Assembly (NCBI RefSeq): GCF_021916785.1 | Contig: NZ_JAKCFC010000010.1 | Coordinates: 124,001-188,000, forward strand | Origin: Mycolicibacterium lacusdiani | GTDB taxonomy: Bacteria > Actinomycetota > Actinomycetes > Mycobacteriales > Mycobacteriaceae | Length of the DNA stretch: 64,000 nucleotides | Direction: 5' to 3' | Shown here: in pieces, positions 25,853 to 34,251 of the stretch | How the letters are laid out: every line of letters starts with the position of its first letter | Numbering within the stretch: position 1 is the stretch's first letter | Notes under the pieces: generated by a model | Seen by the model: only the letters and a program-made list of their open reading frames with translations | Databases searched by the model: none | What the model was told of the DNA's origin: nothing | Translations under genes and position numbers: made by a program

Positions 25853-28120
25853 TCAGGCGGACCCGTCATCGGCTGACGGCGCCTCGACGAGAAGTGACAT
25901 GCCGTGATGCGGAGGCATCTCCACCGCGAAGCTGTGCAGGTCGTCCACGGTCGCCAGCTGCTTGCCGGTGAACATGTCCGACACCACGCCACCCGCCGGG
26001 ATCTTGTCCGATCGAACGGTGCCTGCGACCTCCTCGTTGGCGAAGTTCAGCACGGTGAGCTGGTAGCGATCCTCGTCGGCGAGCTGGTGCACCAGCACCA
26101 GCATCCCGCGGTGCGACACCTCGGGAATGTCGATCTGACGGCTCGTCGCGATGCCGTAGTGCGACCGCACTCGCAGGATGGCCTGCAATTGGCGCAGGAA
26201 GCTGGCGTCGTCTTCGAGCTGCTCGGGAATCGAGCCGTACAGGCTCCTGCCCCGCGGCATGCCCGCACTCGACTGTGTGGCGGTCGGGTTGACCCCCATC
26301 AGGTCGTGTGCCGCTCGGTGAATCCACCGGGTGTCGCCGCCGCGCAGCAGCTCCGCCACGTCGCCCGCGGGTAGCGTCAGCATCCCGCACAGGTCCCACC
26401 CCGACAAGGCGAAGACGCCCGGCTGCAGTGCGTTGAACATCGCCAGCAGCAGGTGCGCCCGGCGGATGCGATCCACGTCGGAGATCTCGTCGAGGTCGGT
26501 GATGCCCAGGGTCGCCGCGATGACCGTCGCGGTGGTGCATGCGATGCCGTTGGTGGTGAAGACCAGGTTGTACGGGCCGTTCTCGCCGGTCAGACGAGTG
26601 GCGAGGTCGGACCGAATGGTCTCCCCGAGGGCCTCGCCGGTGATCTCCTCGCCCTTGTAGGTGTAGACGTCGTCGCGGTGGCCGGTGGACCAGTGCACGA
26701 GTTCGTAGGTCAGCTCGTCGTGGTTCTGCAGCGCGTGCACCAGCGAGGCCGGGTCGACGTTCAGCTCGAGCGTCGTGCGCAGCGTCAACCGAAGGAACTC
26801 GGTGTCCGCGGTCGCCAGGGCGTGCTGGTAGGCGGGGCGGTTGACGAAGTCGTAGGACAGGTCCGCCCCGGCCTCGCCGATCTCGCGGATGTCGTCGATC
26901 GTCAGGTTGAGTTCCTGGAAGGTGAAGCCGCCCACCTTGCGCACCATGCTGGCGATCAGGTGGTTGGCGGCCTCGGACAGCGGATGGCCCTCCGACCAAC
27001 CCACGCCGTCCTCGGCAGCGGTCTTCTCCGCGCCCAGGAAGCCGTTGGCGTCCAGGCGCAGTCCGCCGGTGCCCAGGTCCGTCAGCGAATGCAGTGCATC
27101 GCCGATGACCAGCCGCATGCCTGCGAAGGAAGGGTCGAGCCAGTTGATCGACGGCTGACCGTCCTTGAAGTAGTGCAGGTACACCCAGCGTCGTTCGACG
27201 CCGTCGACGCCGACCACGGGACGGGTCACGCTCCAGTTGGTCTCCTTGACGCCCTCGGCGTAGAAGATGACCCGCTGCAGCCGCCCGATGATGTAACCGG
27301 CCTTGTCGAGCCACTCCTCGGTGGCGGCGTCGATGTTGACCGAGTCGACACCGGGCGGGACGTCGGGCAGGTGCTCCCAGTCCCGCGGGTCGATGTCGAC
27401 CATGTGATAGATGCCGGGGTAGTCGGCGTACTTCAGTTCGGCGAGCCGGAAGTCAGCGCCCTTGCCCGTGTGGCCGGGCACGATGTCGTCGATGATGGTG
27501 CCGCCGTACCAGTTGGCGGTGCCGCACATCTTGCGGAATTCGTCCTCGGTGCCGAACGCCGGATCGATCTGCGTGCTGATCCGGTCGAAGTGACCGTCGA
27601 CGCTAGGCGTCGTCTCCCAGCCGGAGATGCCACCCGCCCGCTTCACGGGGCCGGTGTGGATGGCCTCGATGCCGATGTCGGAGAACGCCTGCCACATGTT
27701 CTCGTCGGCCATCGAGTGCAGGAACGACTCGTTGGGGCGGGTGATCAGCGACAGCGGGTAGGCCGTGAACCACACCGAGGCGGTCTCCACGGCGCCACGC
27801 GGACTGGGATTCGCGTACGGGTTCTGCCACATCGAGCCCTGGCCGGAGAACTGCTGGCTGATCTCGTTCGCATCCGCCAGCATCGACTGGGTCAGCAGCC
27901 AGGAGACGTAGGCCTGGTTGTCGCCCGTCGCCGGACCGTCCTGCGTGACGGATCGGCGTGTGAAGGGAGCCTTGACGCGTGGCCGGTACCGCAGCGAACG
28001 GGGACGCGCGGGATGCAGGTACTCGTCGAAGGTGACTTCACTCGGCTCGTTGCCCTGGTCCTCGGTGGTGTGATCCTCGGTGCCTTGATCGTCGTGTTCC
28101 GACTCGGCCGCCTGAGACAT
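25853..28120 (-). CDS. GH13 alpha-amylase-family enzyme, trehalose-synthase-like
   Basis: A 755-residue cytoplasmic GH13 protein. The catalytic set is intact: nucleophile D357 in GLRLDANGF, acid/base E403 in FTFQELNL and transition-state D468 in NHDE. Long insertions in the barrel and the segments DDIVPGHTGKGADFRLAELKY and DGQPSINWLDPSFAGM recall maltose/trehalose isomerases, but it is much longer than the mycobacterial TreS (about 600 residues) and lacks a fused maltokinase. The first 30 residues are acidic and low in complexity. AAGGG sits six bases before the ATG at 28120. A trehalose or alpha-glucan role is likely; exact reaction uncertain. Upstream of the STAS-kinase pair on the same strand. 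Confidence 0.85.
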   Translation of the reverse strand: MSQAAESEHDDQGTEDHTTEDQGNEPSEVTFDEYLHPARPRSLRYRPRVKAPFTRRSVTQDGPATGDNQAYVSWLLTQSMLADANEISQQFSGQGSMWQNPYANPSPRGAVETASVWFTAYPLSLITRPNESFLHSMADENMWQAFSDIGIEAIHTGPVKRAGGISGWETTPSVDGHFDRISTQIDPAFGTEDEFRKMCGTANWYGGTIIDDIVPGHTGKGADFRLAELKYADYPGIYHMVDIDPRDWEHLPDVPPGVDSVNIDAATEEWLDKAGYIIGRLQRVIFYAEGVKETNWSVTRPVVGVDGVERRWVYLHYFKDGQPSINWLDPSFAGMRLVIGDALHSLTDLGTGGLRLDANGFLGAEKTAAEDGVGWSEGHPLSEAANHLIASMVRKVGGFTFQELNLTIDDIREIGEAGADLSYDFVNRPAYQHALATADTEFLRLTLRTTLELNVDPASLVHALQNHDELTYELVHWSTGHRDDVYTYKGEEITGEALGETIRSDLATRLTGENGPYNLVFTTNGIACTTATVIAATLGITDLDEISDVDRIRRAHLLLAMFNALQPGVFALSGWDLCGMLTLPAGDVAELLRGGDTRWIHRAAHDLMGVNPTATQSSAGMPRGRSLYGSIPEQLEDDASFLRQLQAILRVRSHYGIATSRQIDIPEVSHRGMLVLVHQLADEDRYQLTVLNFANEEVAGTVRSDKIPAGGVVSDMFTGKQLATVDDLHSFAVEMPPHHGMSLLVEAPSADDGSA

Positions 28121-28223
28121 GTATGCCCTTCACGAAGTAGTTGCCTGCCCGGACCGATGGTCGATCAGTCCTCCGGACTGGTGTCCGTCGCAGTATTGCC
28201 AGCTTGGCGCGCTGTTGAAACAG

Positions 28224-29195
28224 TCAGCCGCGGCCGAGCTTCTCCTTGACCAGCTCGGTGACGTATTCGCCCGTCGAGACCGGTCGAAACGCCCTAGCTG
28301 CTTCGGTCAACGCGTCCCGGGCGGCGGTGGTGAGTTCCACGTCGGCCGCCGCCACGTTGAACTCGAGCTGCTCGACGCTCGAGGCACCCGGGATGGCCAC
28401 GACGCCCGGCAGGCTGATCAGCCAGGCCAGCGCCACCTGCGCCGGTTTGGCGTCGACGTCGGAGGCCACGTCGCGCAGCGTGTCCAGCAGCGGCTCGACG
28501 CGACGCAGGTTCTCGGTGCCGAACAGTGGATTCAGTGCGCGCACACCGCCGGGCCGATTGTCCGGCCCGTACTTGCCGCCGAGCAGTCCCTGGGCGAGTG
28601 GGCTGTAGGCGATCACCATCCGATTCTCGCGTTCAGCGAACGGCACGAGGTCGTCCAGCGCGCCGGGATGGGCCAGCGAGAAGTGCACCTGATTGCTGAT
28701 GACCGGTCGGCCCAGCGCGGCGTCGGCCTTCTGCCAGCGCGCCAGCGAGTAGTTCGAGACGCCCACCGCGCCGATGACTCCGTCGTCGAGCAGGTCGCGC
28801 ATCCCCGGCATGATGACCGAATCGGGCACCAGCGGATTCGACTGATGAATCTGGTAGAGCGGGATGCGCGTCAGCTGCAGTCGCTTGGCGCTGGCCCTGG
28901 CCCGTTGCTTCACGATGGCCGGGATCGGTGCGACGGGCATGATCTTGCTCGCCACGGCGACCTCGGCGCGCTCGTCTCCGAGGGCATCGCCGAGGATGCG
29001 CTCGCTCTTGCCGAGGCCGTACACCTCGGCGGTGTCGAAGAGCGTCACGCCGAGTGCGCGGGCGCGCGCCACGATGTCGCGTGCGGCGCCGGTGGCGTAC
29101 TGGTCGCCGTAGCCCCATTCGCGCGAGCCGAACTGCCAGGTGCCCAGACCGATACGGCTGACCCGACCCACTCCGTCGAACTCGAGATACTTCAC
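28224..29195 (-). CDS. Aldo/keto reductase
   Basis: A 323-residue NADPH-dependent (beta/alpha)8 reductase. The catalytic tetrad is visible: D54 and Y59 (FDTAEVYG), K84 (ASKIM) and H117 (YQIHQSN), with the C-terminal cofactor motif VAIPGASS. The length and features fit the general bacterial AKR group with broad aldehyde/ketone substrates. GTG start at 29195. Nearest neighbours are the GH13 gene downstream and the siderophore-interacting protein upstream, 55 bases away, which do not define a pathway. Confidence 0.93.
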   Translation of the reverse strand: MKYLEFDGVGRVSRIGLGTWQFGSREWGYGDQYATGAARDIVARARALGVTLFDTAEVYGLGKSERILGDALGDERAEVAVASKIMPVAPIPAIVKQRARASAKRLQLTRIPLYQIHQSNPLVPDSVIMPGMRDLLDDGVIGAVGVSNYSLARWQKADAALGRPVISNQVHFSLAHPGALDDLVPFAERENRMVIAYSPLAQGLLGGKYGPDNRPGGVRALNPLFGTENLRRVEPLLDTLRDVASDVDAKPAQVALAWLISLPGVVAIPGASSVEQLEFNVAAADVELTTAARDALTEAARAFRPVSTGEYVTELVKEKLGRG

Positions 29196-29249
29196 GGGGT
29201 CAACCGTAGTGACCCGCAGGCGATCGTGACGGACGGGCGGGTCCCACGG

Positions 29250-30083
29250 TCACAGCCCGGCACGCTCGAGCGCTTCGTCGAAATCCTCCGCCGCCACCTT
29301 GGCGCCCTTCCCGTCGGCCAGTGCCCGGGAGTAGACGGCCACGGCCTCGTCGCCGAAGCGGGCGAACCTCGCGTCCCACGCCTCGCTGCCGGACCTCCAG
29401 TACCCGGTCACGTCGAGCTGATCCACGGCCCAGCCGAGCCCGCGGAAGTGCTTCCGCACCGCACGCGACTCGGCGGCCTCGCCTCCGAACCAGCAGTACC
29501 CCCGCCCGTCCGGGTGCGGCCACGTGCGGACCAGCTCGGCGAGGCGACTGGGACCCCGTCCGTTACCCGTGCCGACGGTCGGGATCACGGTGACGCCGGA
29601 ACGGACGGGTAGGTAGTACAGGTCGTCGACGTCGAGAACCTCGACCAGCGCGGTGACCGACGCTCCGGCGGGCAATTGCTCGACGATGCGTGCCGCGGCG
29701 GGCAGCCCGGACAGGTCGGCCACCAGCAGCTGCCAGTCGGCCGCACCGGGCTGGTACCAGGAGCGTGCGTGATCGAGGCCGACCTTCGCGCCGACCGTCG
29801 TCGTAGTGGCCCACGTCGAGCCGATCCCAGGGCCATGCACCAGGACGTCGATGTCGATCCGCTCGGCCACCCCGTCGACGAGATGGCGGCGCACCGTGTA
29901 GTTGCGGCCGGGGTTGGATGAGTCTTTGGGTTCGAACTGGGCGGGCTCGAAGTACACCCCGACCGCCGAGTCGCCCTCGGGTCGCAGGCGCAGTGTGGCG
30001 GGATCGTGGACGTCGAGCGTGATGCGCTGCATCCTCGAGGTCACCTGAGCGACGGCGACGACGGTGGCAAGGGTGAAGGTCAT
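29250..30083 (-). CDS. Siderophore-interacting FAD-binding protein
   Basis: A 277-residue flavin reductase of the SIP family: FAD-binding RNYTVRRH (R60-x-Y-T63), a D-x-D-x-L-x-H-G strand (IDVLVHGPG), and an NAD-binding C-terminal domain with FGGEAAESRAVRKHFR. These enzymes reduce ferric siderophores inside the cell to release iron. In mycobacteria the same domain is normally fused to the transporter IrtA; here it stands alone. It is divergent from an mbtM-like gene with only 125 bases between, so a role with mycobactin is plausible. The ATG at 30083 is used because the sequence before it is not SIP-like. Confidence 0.92.
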   Translation of the reverse strand: MTFTLATVVAVAQVTSRMQRITLDVHDPATLRLRPEGDSAVGVYFEPAQFEPKDSSNPGRNYTVRRHLVDGVAERIDIDVLVHGPGIGSTWATTTTVGAKVGLDHARSWYQPGAADWQLLVADLSGLPAAARIVEQLPAGASVTALVEVLDVDDLYYLPVRSGVTVIPTVGTGNGRGPSRLAELVRTWPHPDGRGYCWFGGEAAESRAVRKHFRGLGWAVDQLDVTGYWRSGSEAWDARFARFGDEAVAVYSRALADGKGAKVAAEDFDEALERAGL

Positions 30084-30093
30084 CGGGGGCGAG

Positions 30094-30113
30094 GTTACGC
30101 GGGCCGCGGTAAC
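30094..30113. promoter_or_regulatory. Inverted repeat in the SIP-mbtM intergenic region
   Basis: GTTAC (30094-30098) and GTAAC (30109-30113) form an inverted repeat with a 10-base GC-rich spacer in the 125-base divergent promoter region, followed by AT-rich TAACTAACACC. It does not fit the 19-base IdeR iron box (half-sites too far apart). It may be an operator for another regulator. Confidence 0.3.
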
Positions 30114-30208
30114 TAACACCTCCGCTAATTGGCCAGGTACCTTCGCAGCGTGCGCTCGGACTCCGGACTCGCCTTGGCTGATGGCCTCGTCGCCATGTTG
30201 GTTACGGC

Positions 30209-31789
30209 GTGAACCCGCTCGCATCCGCACTGGCCGACCGGCTGCGCACCAGCGACAACCACCTCGTCGTCCTCACCGAGGGTGTGTGGCAACACCATCC
30301 GTGGCCTGAGGTGCTCGAGCGCGCCGAGAACGTGGCCGAGCGTCTCCTCGACGCCGACGTCGACGCGGTGGGTCTGGTCGGCGAACCCACGGTGGAGTTC
30401 ATCGCGGCGATAATCGCGGCGTTCCTCGCCGACGCGGCCGTGTCGATCCTGCCGGGCCCGATCCGCGGTGCCGATTCCGGCCAATGGGCCCAGTCGACCT
30501 TGGCGCGCTTCGACGGCATCGGCGTGCGGCGGGTGTTGAGCAACGGCACACAGTTCGACGGACTCGCCGCAGCAGGTGGGCCGCTACCCGTCGACGGACT
30601 GACCGACGTCGCGACCGCCTCGCGCAGCACCGCCTTCGTCGCGCCGAGTGGCCCGGCTACCACCGCGATCCTGCAGGGCACCGCCGGATCCACGGGAACC
30701 CCTCGGACGGTGCGACTCTCACCCGAGGCGGTGCTGGCCAACCTCGACGGGCTAAACGCGCGCATCGGCGTGACCCCGGCCGACGTCGGGTGCTCGTGGC
30801 TCCCGCTCTACCACGACATGGGCCTCAGTTTCCTGCTGTCGGGTGCGCTCGGCGGTACCGACGTGTGGCAGGCCCCCACGGCGGCGTTCCAGGCGTCGCC
30901 ATTCCGGTGGCTCACCTGGCTGACCGAGAGCCGCGGCACCATCACGGCGGCGCCGAACATGGCCTACGGCCTGATCGGCAAGTACTCGCGTCGCGTCACC
31001 GACGTCGACCTCGGCCCAGTGCGCTTCGCGCTCAACGGTGGCGAACCCGTCGACGTGGAACTCACACAGCGGTTCGCCGCCGAGATGGCTCGGTTCGGAT
31101 TCTCCGAGGGCGCCCTGTCGCCGTCCTACGGTCTGGCCGAATCAACCTGTGCCGTAACGGTGCCCGTGCCCGGCGTCGGCATGCGGGTCGACGAGACGGC
31201 GATTCGGACGGCAGACGGCGCCACCTCGTCGCGGCGACATGCCGTGCTGGGCGAGGCGATACCGGGGATGTCGGTGCGGATCGAACCCCGCGAGGACATC
31301 GGGGCCGAACACCACGACCGCGAGATCGGCGACATCCTCATCCGCGGCACGTCGATGATGAGCGGCTACGTCGGAGAAACGCCCCGCGACCCCGAGTCCT
31401 GGTTCGCCACCGGCGATCTGGGCTACTTCACCGACGGCGGCCTCGTCGTGTGTGGCCGCGCCAAGGAGATCATCACCGTGGCGGGGCGCAACGTCTTCCC
31501 GGCCGAGGTGGAGAGGGTGGCGGCCACGGTCCCCGGGGTTCGCGAAGGTGCGGTGGTCGCGGTCGGCATCGGCGAACGGTCGATTCGACCTGGGCTCGCC
31601 GTCGTGGCCGAGTTCCGCGGACCAGACGAGGCAGGCGCGCGGGCAGACCTGATGCGTCTGGTGGCGTCCGTCTGTGGCGTGATGCCTGCCGATGTGACGT
31701 TCGTCCGGCCCGGCTCACTGCCCCGCACGTCGTCGGGCAAGCTGCGCCGACTCGAGGTGCGGCGCAACCTAGAGGACGGCCGGAGCTGA
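30209..31789 (+). CDS. mbtM: MbtM-like fatty acyl-AMP/ACP ligase
   Basis: A 526-residue ANL-superfamily ligase. P-loop QGTAGSTGTPRT (156-167), NGGEPVD, YGLAEST and the C-terminal PRTSSGKLRRLEVRR with the catalytic Lys near residue 513. As I recall the M. tuberculosis MbtM sequence, many segments match (VGLVGEPTVE, AVSILPGP, SWLPLYHDMGL, LPRTSSGKLRRL). MbtM activates the fatty acid that is attached to the lysine side chain of mycobactin. Its usual partners mbtN, mbtL and mbtK are not in this window. GTG start at 30209. Divergent from a siderophore-interacting reductase. Confidence 0.82.
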   Translation: MNPLASALADRLRTSDNHLVVLTEGVWQHHPWPEVLERAENVAERLLDADVDAVGLVGEPTVEFIAAIIAAFLADAAVSILPGPIRGADSGQWAQSTLARFDGIGVRRVLSNGTQFDGLAAAGGPLPVDGLTDVATASRSTAFVAPSGPATTAILQGTAGSTGTPRTVRLSPEAVLANLDGLNARIGVTPADVGCSWLPLYHDMGLSFLLSGALGGTDVWQAPTAAFQASPFRWLTWLTESRGTITAAPNMAYGLIGKYSRRVTDVDLGPVRFALNGGEPVDVELTQRFAAEMARFGFSEGALSPSYGLAESTCAVTVPVPGVGMRVDETAIRTADGATSSRRHAVLGEAIPGMSVRIEPREDIGAEHHDREIGDILIRGTSMMSGYVGETPRDPESWFATGDLGYFTDGGLVVCGRAKEIITVAGRNVFPAEVERVAATVPGVREGAVVAVGIGERSIRPGLAVVAEFRGPDEAGARADLMRLVASVCGVMPADVTFVRPGSLPRTSSGKLRRLEVRRNLEDGRS

Positions 31790-31791
31790 CG

Positions 31792-32487
31792 TCAGCCGGC
31801 TGGCGGGGGTGGCAGTGGCGGCGGCGGAAGGATCAATCCGGGTGGCGGTGGGGGCGTGCCGTCGACGGGGGCGGGCGGCAGGTTCTGCACCAGTCCCGGT
31901 GAGATGACGGTCCCCGGTGGCGGTGCCGTGCCCGGCAGAGGTTGACCCAGTTGCTCCTTGGGCATCTGACCGAGGAACCCGCCCTTGAGCCGTCCGTCGC
32001 GGTACAGGTCGACGTAGCGTCCGAGCCATTCGCGCTTGCCCACGTCGGCGTTCTCCTGCCCCGGGGCCACGTCGAACTGCTGGCCCTCACCGGGTGCGGC
32101 CGGAACCTCGTTCTGCGGCAGGCCGTATGCGTTGTTGAAGACGTTGAGGTTCGGCACGACGCCGGGCCCGGCACCTGGCGGCAGCGGTGTGGGATTGAGG
32201 CCCAGCACGCTGCTGCGGTCCAGCCCCGCCATCGCCGGTGCGCCGAGTCCACCCGGCACGCCGGGTTGACCGGTTTGCCCCAGCACGCCCAAGCCGTTGG
32301 TCAGCGGTTGACCGAGTACGGGAACGGTGGGACCCGGCGGTGGCGGAGGAACCGGAAGCCCGGGCGGTACCGGCTCGGCGACGGCGGTCGCCGGGAAGGC
32401 GACCGCCGCGCCGATCAGTGCGGCGCCGACGGCGACACCGACGGCCCTACGCGGAGTCAGGGCCCCGATGTCGTTGCGTGACGCCAT
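31792..32487 (-). CDS. Proline-rich secreted protein
   Basis: A 231-residue exported protein. Signal peptide (residues about 1-38, hydrophobic VGVAVGAALIGAAVAFPATAVA), then a mature part rich in Pro and Gly with a PVPPPPPGP start and a PPPPPGLILPPPPLPPPP end, and a short non-repetitive centre (FDVAPGQENADVGKREWLGRYVDLYRD). No known domain recognised. It lies directly downstream (6 bases) of the twin MspA-like porins on the same strand, so it is probably cotranscribed and acts at or in the cell envelope, maybe spanning the periplasm. It converges on mbtM with two bases between. Confidence 0.82.
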   Translation of the reverse strand: MASRNDIGALTPRRAVGVAVGAALIGAAVAFPATAVAEPVPPGLPVPPPPPGPTVPVLGQPLTNGLGVLGQTGQPGVPGGLGAPAMAGLDRSSVLGLNPTPLPPGAGPGVVPNLNVFNNAYGLPQNEVPAAPGEGQQFDVAPGQENADVGKREWLGRYVDLYRDGRLKGGFLGQMPKEQLGQPLPGTAPPPGTVISPGLVQNLPPAPVDGTPPPPPGLILPPPPLPPPPAG

Positions 32488-32493
32488 GATTGC

Positions 32494-33174
32494 CTAGACC
32501 GACTTCGTCACGCCGTAGTAGGCGACGATGTCATCGGTGTCGGTGGTCGAGCTGGTGAGCGTCGCGTAGGACCGCAGGAACGACTGACCCACGCAGCCGT
32601 CGACCTTGATGTGGGTGTCCTTGATCGTGACGCGGACCGGAGCGGCCTTGTAGGACTTCTTGTTGACGGCGACTTGCTGCACCGTGCCGGGCTTGGCGTG
32701 GATCTCGATGGTGCCCGAGACCGGGAACGACAGGGCAGGCGCGAAGACGGGACCGCCCGCGGGGAAGCTCAAGCCGCCGAGGCCGATGCCGGCCTGGCCG
32801 ATCAGGCGGACCTGGCCGAGCTCGATGCCGCAGCCGATCTGGTATCCGCTCTCCATGTTGCCGCCGCTGAGCGTGGTGCTGCCTTCGCCGGTGACGGTGC
32901 CGGTGAAGGTGCCGCCGACGAGGTATTCACGCGACGACACAGCGGTGGTCAGCGGTGCGATCGGCAGCTGGGTCTCGTTCGAGGCGGTGACGGTCAGCGT
33001 CCAGCCGTCGGGCGTGGTGACGACTCCGGGAGGGGCCGATGCGACGACACCGGTGTCCGGCGGGGGGCCGGGATTGCCCGCCGGGTCGACGGGGGGCTCG
33101 GCGAACGCGAGTGGGGACGAGACGGCGAAGGGGATGGCGACGAGCGTGGCGGCCACCGTGGCAAAGCGATTCAT
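32494..33174 (-). CDS. MspA-family outer-membrane porin (copy 2)
   Basis: A 226-residue exported protein of the MspA-like family (PF09203 type). Signal peptide cleaves after AFA at about residue 25. Beta-strand-rich mature part with TPDGWTLTV, SREYLVGGTFTG, YQIGCGI and a C-terminal GQSFLRSYATLTSST...DDIVAYYG, the shared ending of this family. Unlike classic MspA it has two Cys (C115, C194), which probably form a disulfide. GAAAGAG precedes the ATG. Same length as the porin upstream at 33216 and clearly a tandem duplicate. Expected to form a channel or similar pore in the mycolate outer membrane. Confidence 0.88.
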   Translation of the reverse strand: MNRFATVAATLVAIPFAVSSPLAFAEPPVDPAGNPGPPPDTGVVASAPPGVVTTPDGWTLTVTASNETQLPIAPLTTAVSSREYLVGGTFTGTVTGEGSTTLSGGNMESGYQIGCGIELGQVRLIGQAGIGLGGLSFPAGGPVFAPALSFPVSGTIEIHAKPGTVQQVAVNKKSYKAAPVRVTIKDTHIKVDGCVGQSFLRSYATLTSSTTDTDDIVAYYGVTKSV

Positions 33175-33215
33175 TGTGCTCTTTCGTTCTCGGTGAGGGG
33201 AAGTCGGACGGCCGG

Positions 33216-33896
33216 TCAGACGGCTTTGGTGACGCCGATGTAGGTGATGACGTCGTCGGTGTTCTCCGTCGACGACGTCAGCGTCGCGTACGAGCGGATG
33301 AAGGACTGTCCCGCGCACTGGTCGGTCTTGATGCGCACGCCGGTGATGGATACGCGCGCCGTGGTGCCCTTGAAGGACTTCTTGTCGATCGCGACGGTCG
33401 TGACGGTGCCGGGCTTGAGGTAGACCTTGCCCTGCAGGCTCACGCCGGCGCTGACGCTCGGCAGGCCGATGGCGCTGATACCCGGGTTGATGCTGGCGCC
33501 GGGGTTGATCTCGACCTCGTCGGAGACGATGCCGCAACCGATTTGCTCACCGGCCTCCAGCGTGCCACCGGCCAGCTTGGTCTTGCCGTCGCCGGTGATC
33601 CTTCCGGTGAAGGTGCCGGCGATGAGGTACTCGCGCGAGGAGATCGCCGTGGTCAGCGGTGCCACCGGCAGTTGGGTCTCGTTGCTGCCGGAGACCTCGA
33701 CGTGCCAGCCGTCGGGGGTGTCGAGGATGCCGGGAGCGGCGGACGGTACGGCGCCCTCTGGCGGCAGCGGATTGGACACCGGGACGATGGCGGGATCGTT
33801 GGGAGGCGGCGGTGCTGGCTCCGCGAACGCGAGGGGCGTGGTGCCGGCGGTTGCCAGTACGCCGATGGCAGCCAGGGTGGCGAAGCGAGTGAGCAT
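33216..33896 (-). CDS. MspA-family outer-membrane porin (copy 1)
   Basis: A 226-residue paralogue of the protein at 32494, with the same length, the same signal cleavage (PLAFA|EP), and the same pattern (TPDGWHVEV, SNETQLPVAPLTTAISSREYL, EQIGCGI, GQSFIRSYATLTSST). The Cys pair is conserved (C121, C194). The middle segment (about 125-160) differs most, ASINPGISAIGLPSVSAGVSLQGK against a Phe/Pro-rich run in copy 2, suggesting different pore linings. First gene of the envelope operon that continues to the proline-rich protein. ATG at 33896. Confidence 0.88.
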   Translation of the reverse strand: MLTRFATLAAIGVLATAGTTPLAFAEPAPPPPNDPAIVPVSNPLPPEGAVPSAAPGILDTPDGWHVEVSGSNETQLPVAPLTTAISSREYLIAGTFTGRITGDGKTKLAGGTLEAGEQIGCGIVSDEVEINPGASINPGISAIGLPSVSAGVSLQGKVYLKPGTVTTVAIDKKSFKGTTARVSITGVRIKTDQCAGQSFIRSYATLTSSTENTDDVITYIGVTKAV

Positions 33897-34251
33897 GGGG
33901 TCGTGGGCGCCTCTCGTTTGTCCGGACCGCAGCGGCCCGGGGGATCTGTCGCGTCGGAGCATCCACGGGAAGAGTTGCCGATCGGTGAACGGATGGCCAA
34001 TGGTTCACGCCGCGTTCCCGTCGAGTGGGCACGCAGGCGTCGCGGCGTACACCGTTGTCTGCGAGGCATTTTCGGCTGACAGCGAGTCGGCAGCCAGCGG
34101 ACACTCAATCGCCGCCCGAGTACACCCCGCCGGGCGCCCTTCGTTCACCATCCGGACATGTCCTGCTCTGAACGTAGGGGAGCCCGTGGCACCGACGACG
34201 TTGCCGAGGCGGAGAGGTCGCATCAACGCGGCCCACTTGGAGGGAGTGAAC
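33897..34251. other. Intergenic region, divergent promoters, with a 24-base inverted repeat
   Basis: 355 bases without a gene between the porin operon (minus) and the secreted protein gene at 34252 (plus). GTGAAC (33985-33990) and GTTCAC (34003-34008) form an inverted repeat whose centre holds the palindrome TGGCCA; it could be an operator for the porin operon. Nothing else is recognisable. Confidence 0.4.

Noticed and set aside
26453..28249. Plus-strand frame of 598 codons opposite the GH13 gene
   Set aside because: Opposes an intact GH13 catalytic set; low-complexity and no homologous features.
30084..30208. Possible IdeR iron box between the SIP and mbtM genes
   Set aside because: The best dyad (GTTAC ... 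GTAAC) has half-sites too far apart for the 19-base iron box; not called.
31785..31796. Perfect palindrome GCTGACGTCAGC at the mbtM stop codon
   Set aside because: It lies inside the last codons with no loop and no U-tract, so it is not a terminator; probably chance in GC-rich DNA.
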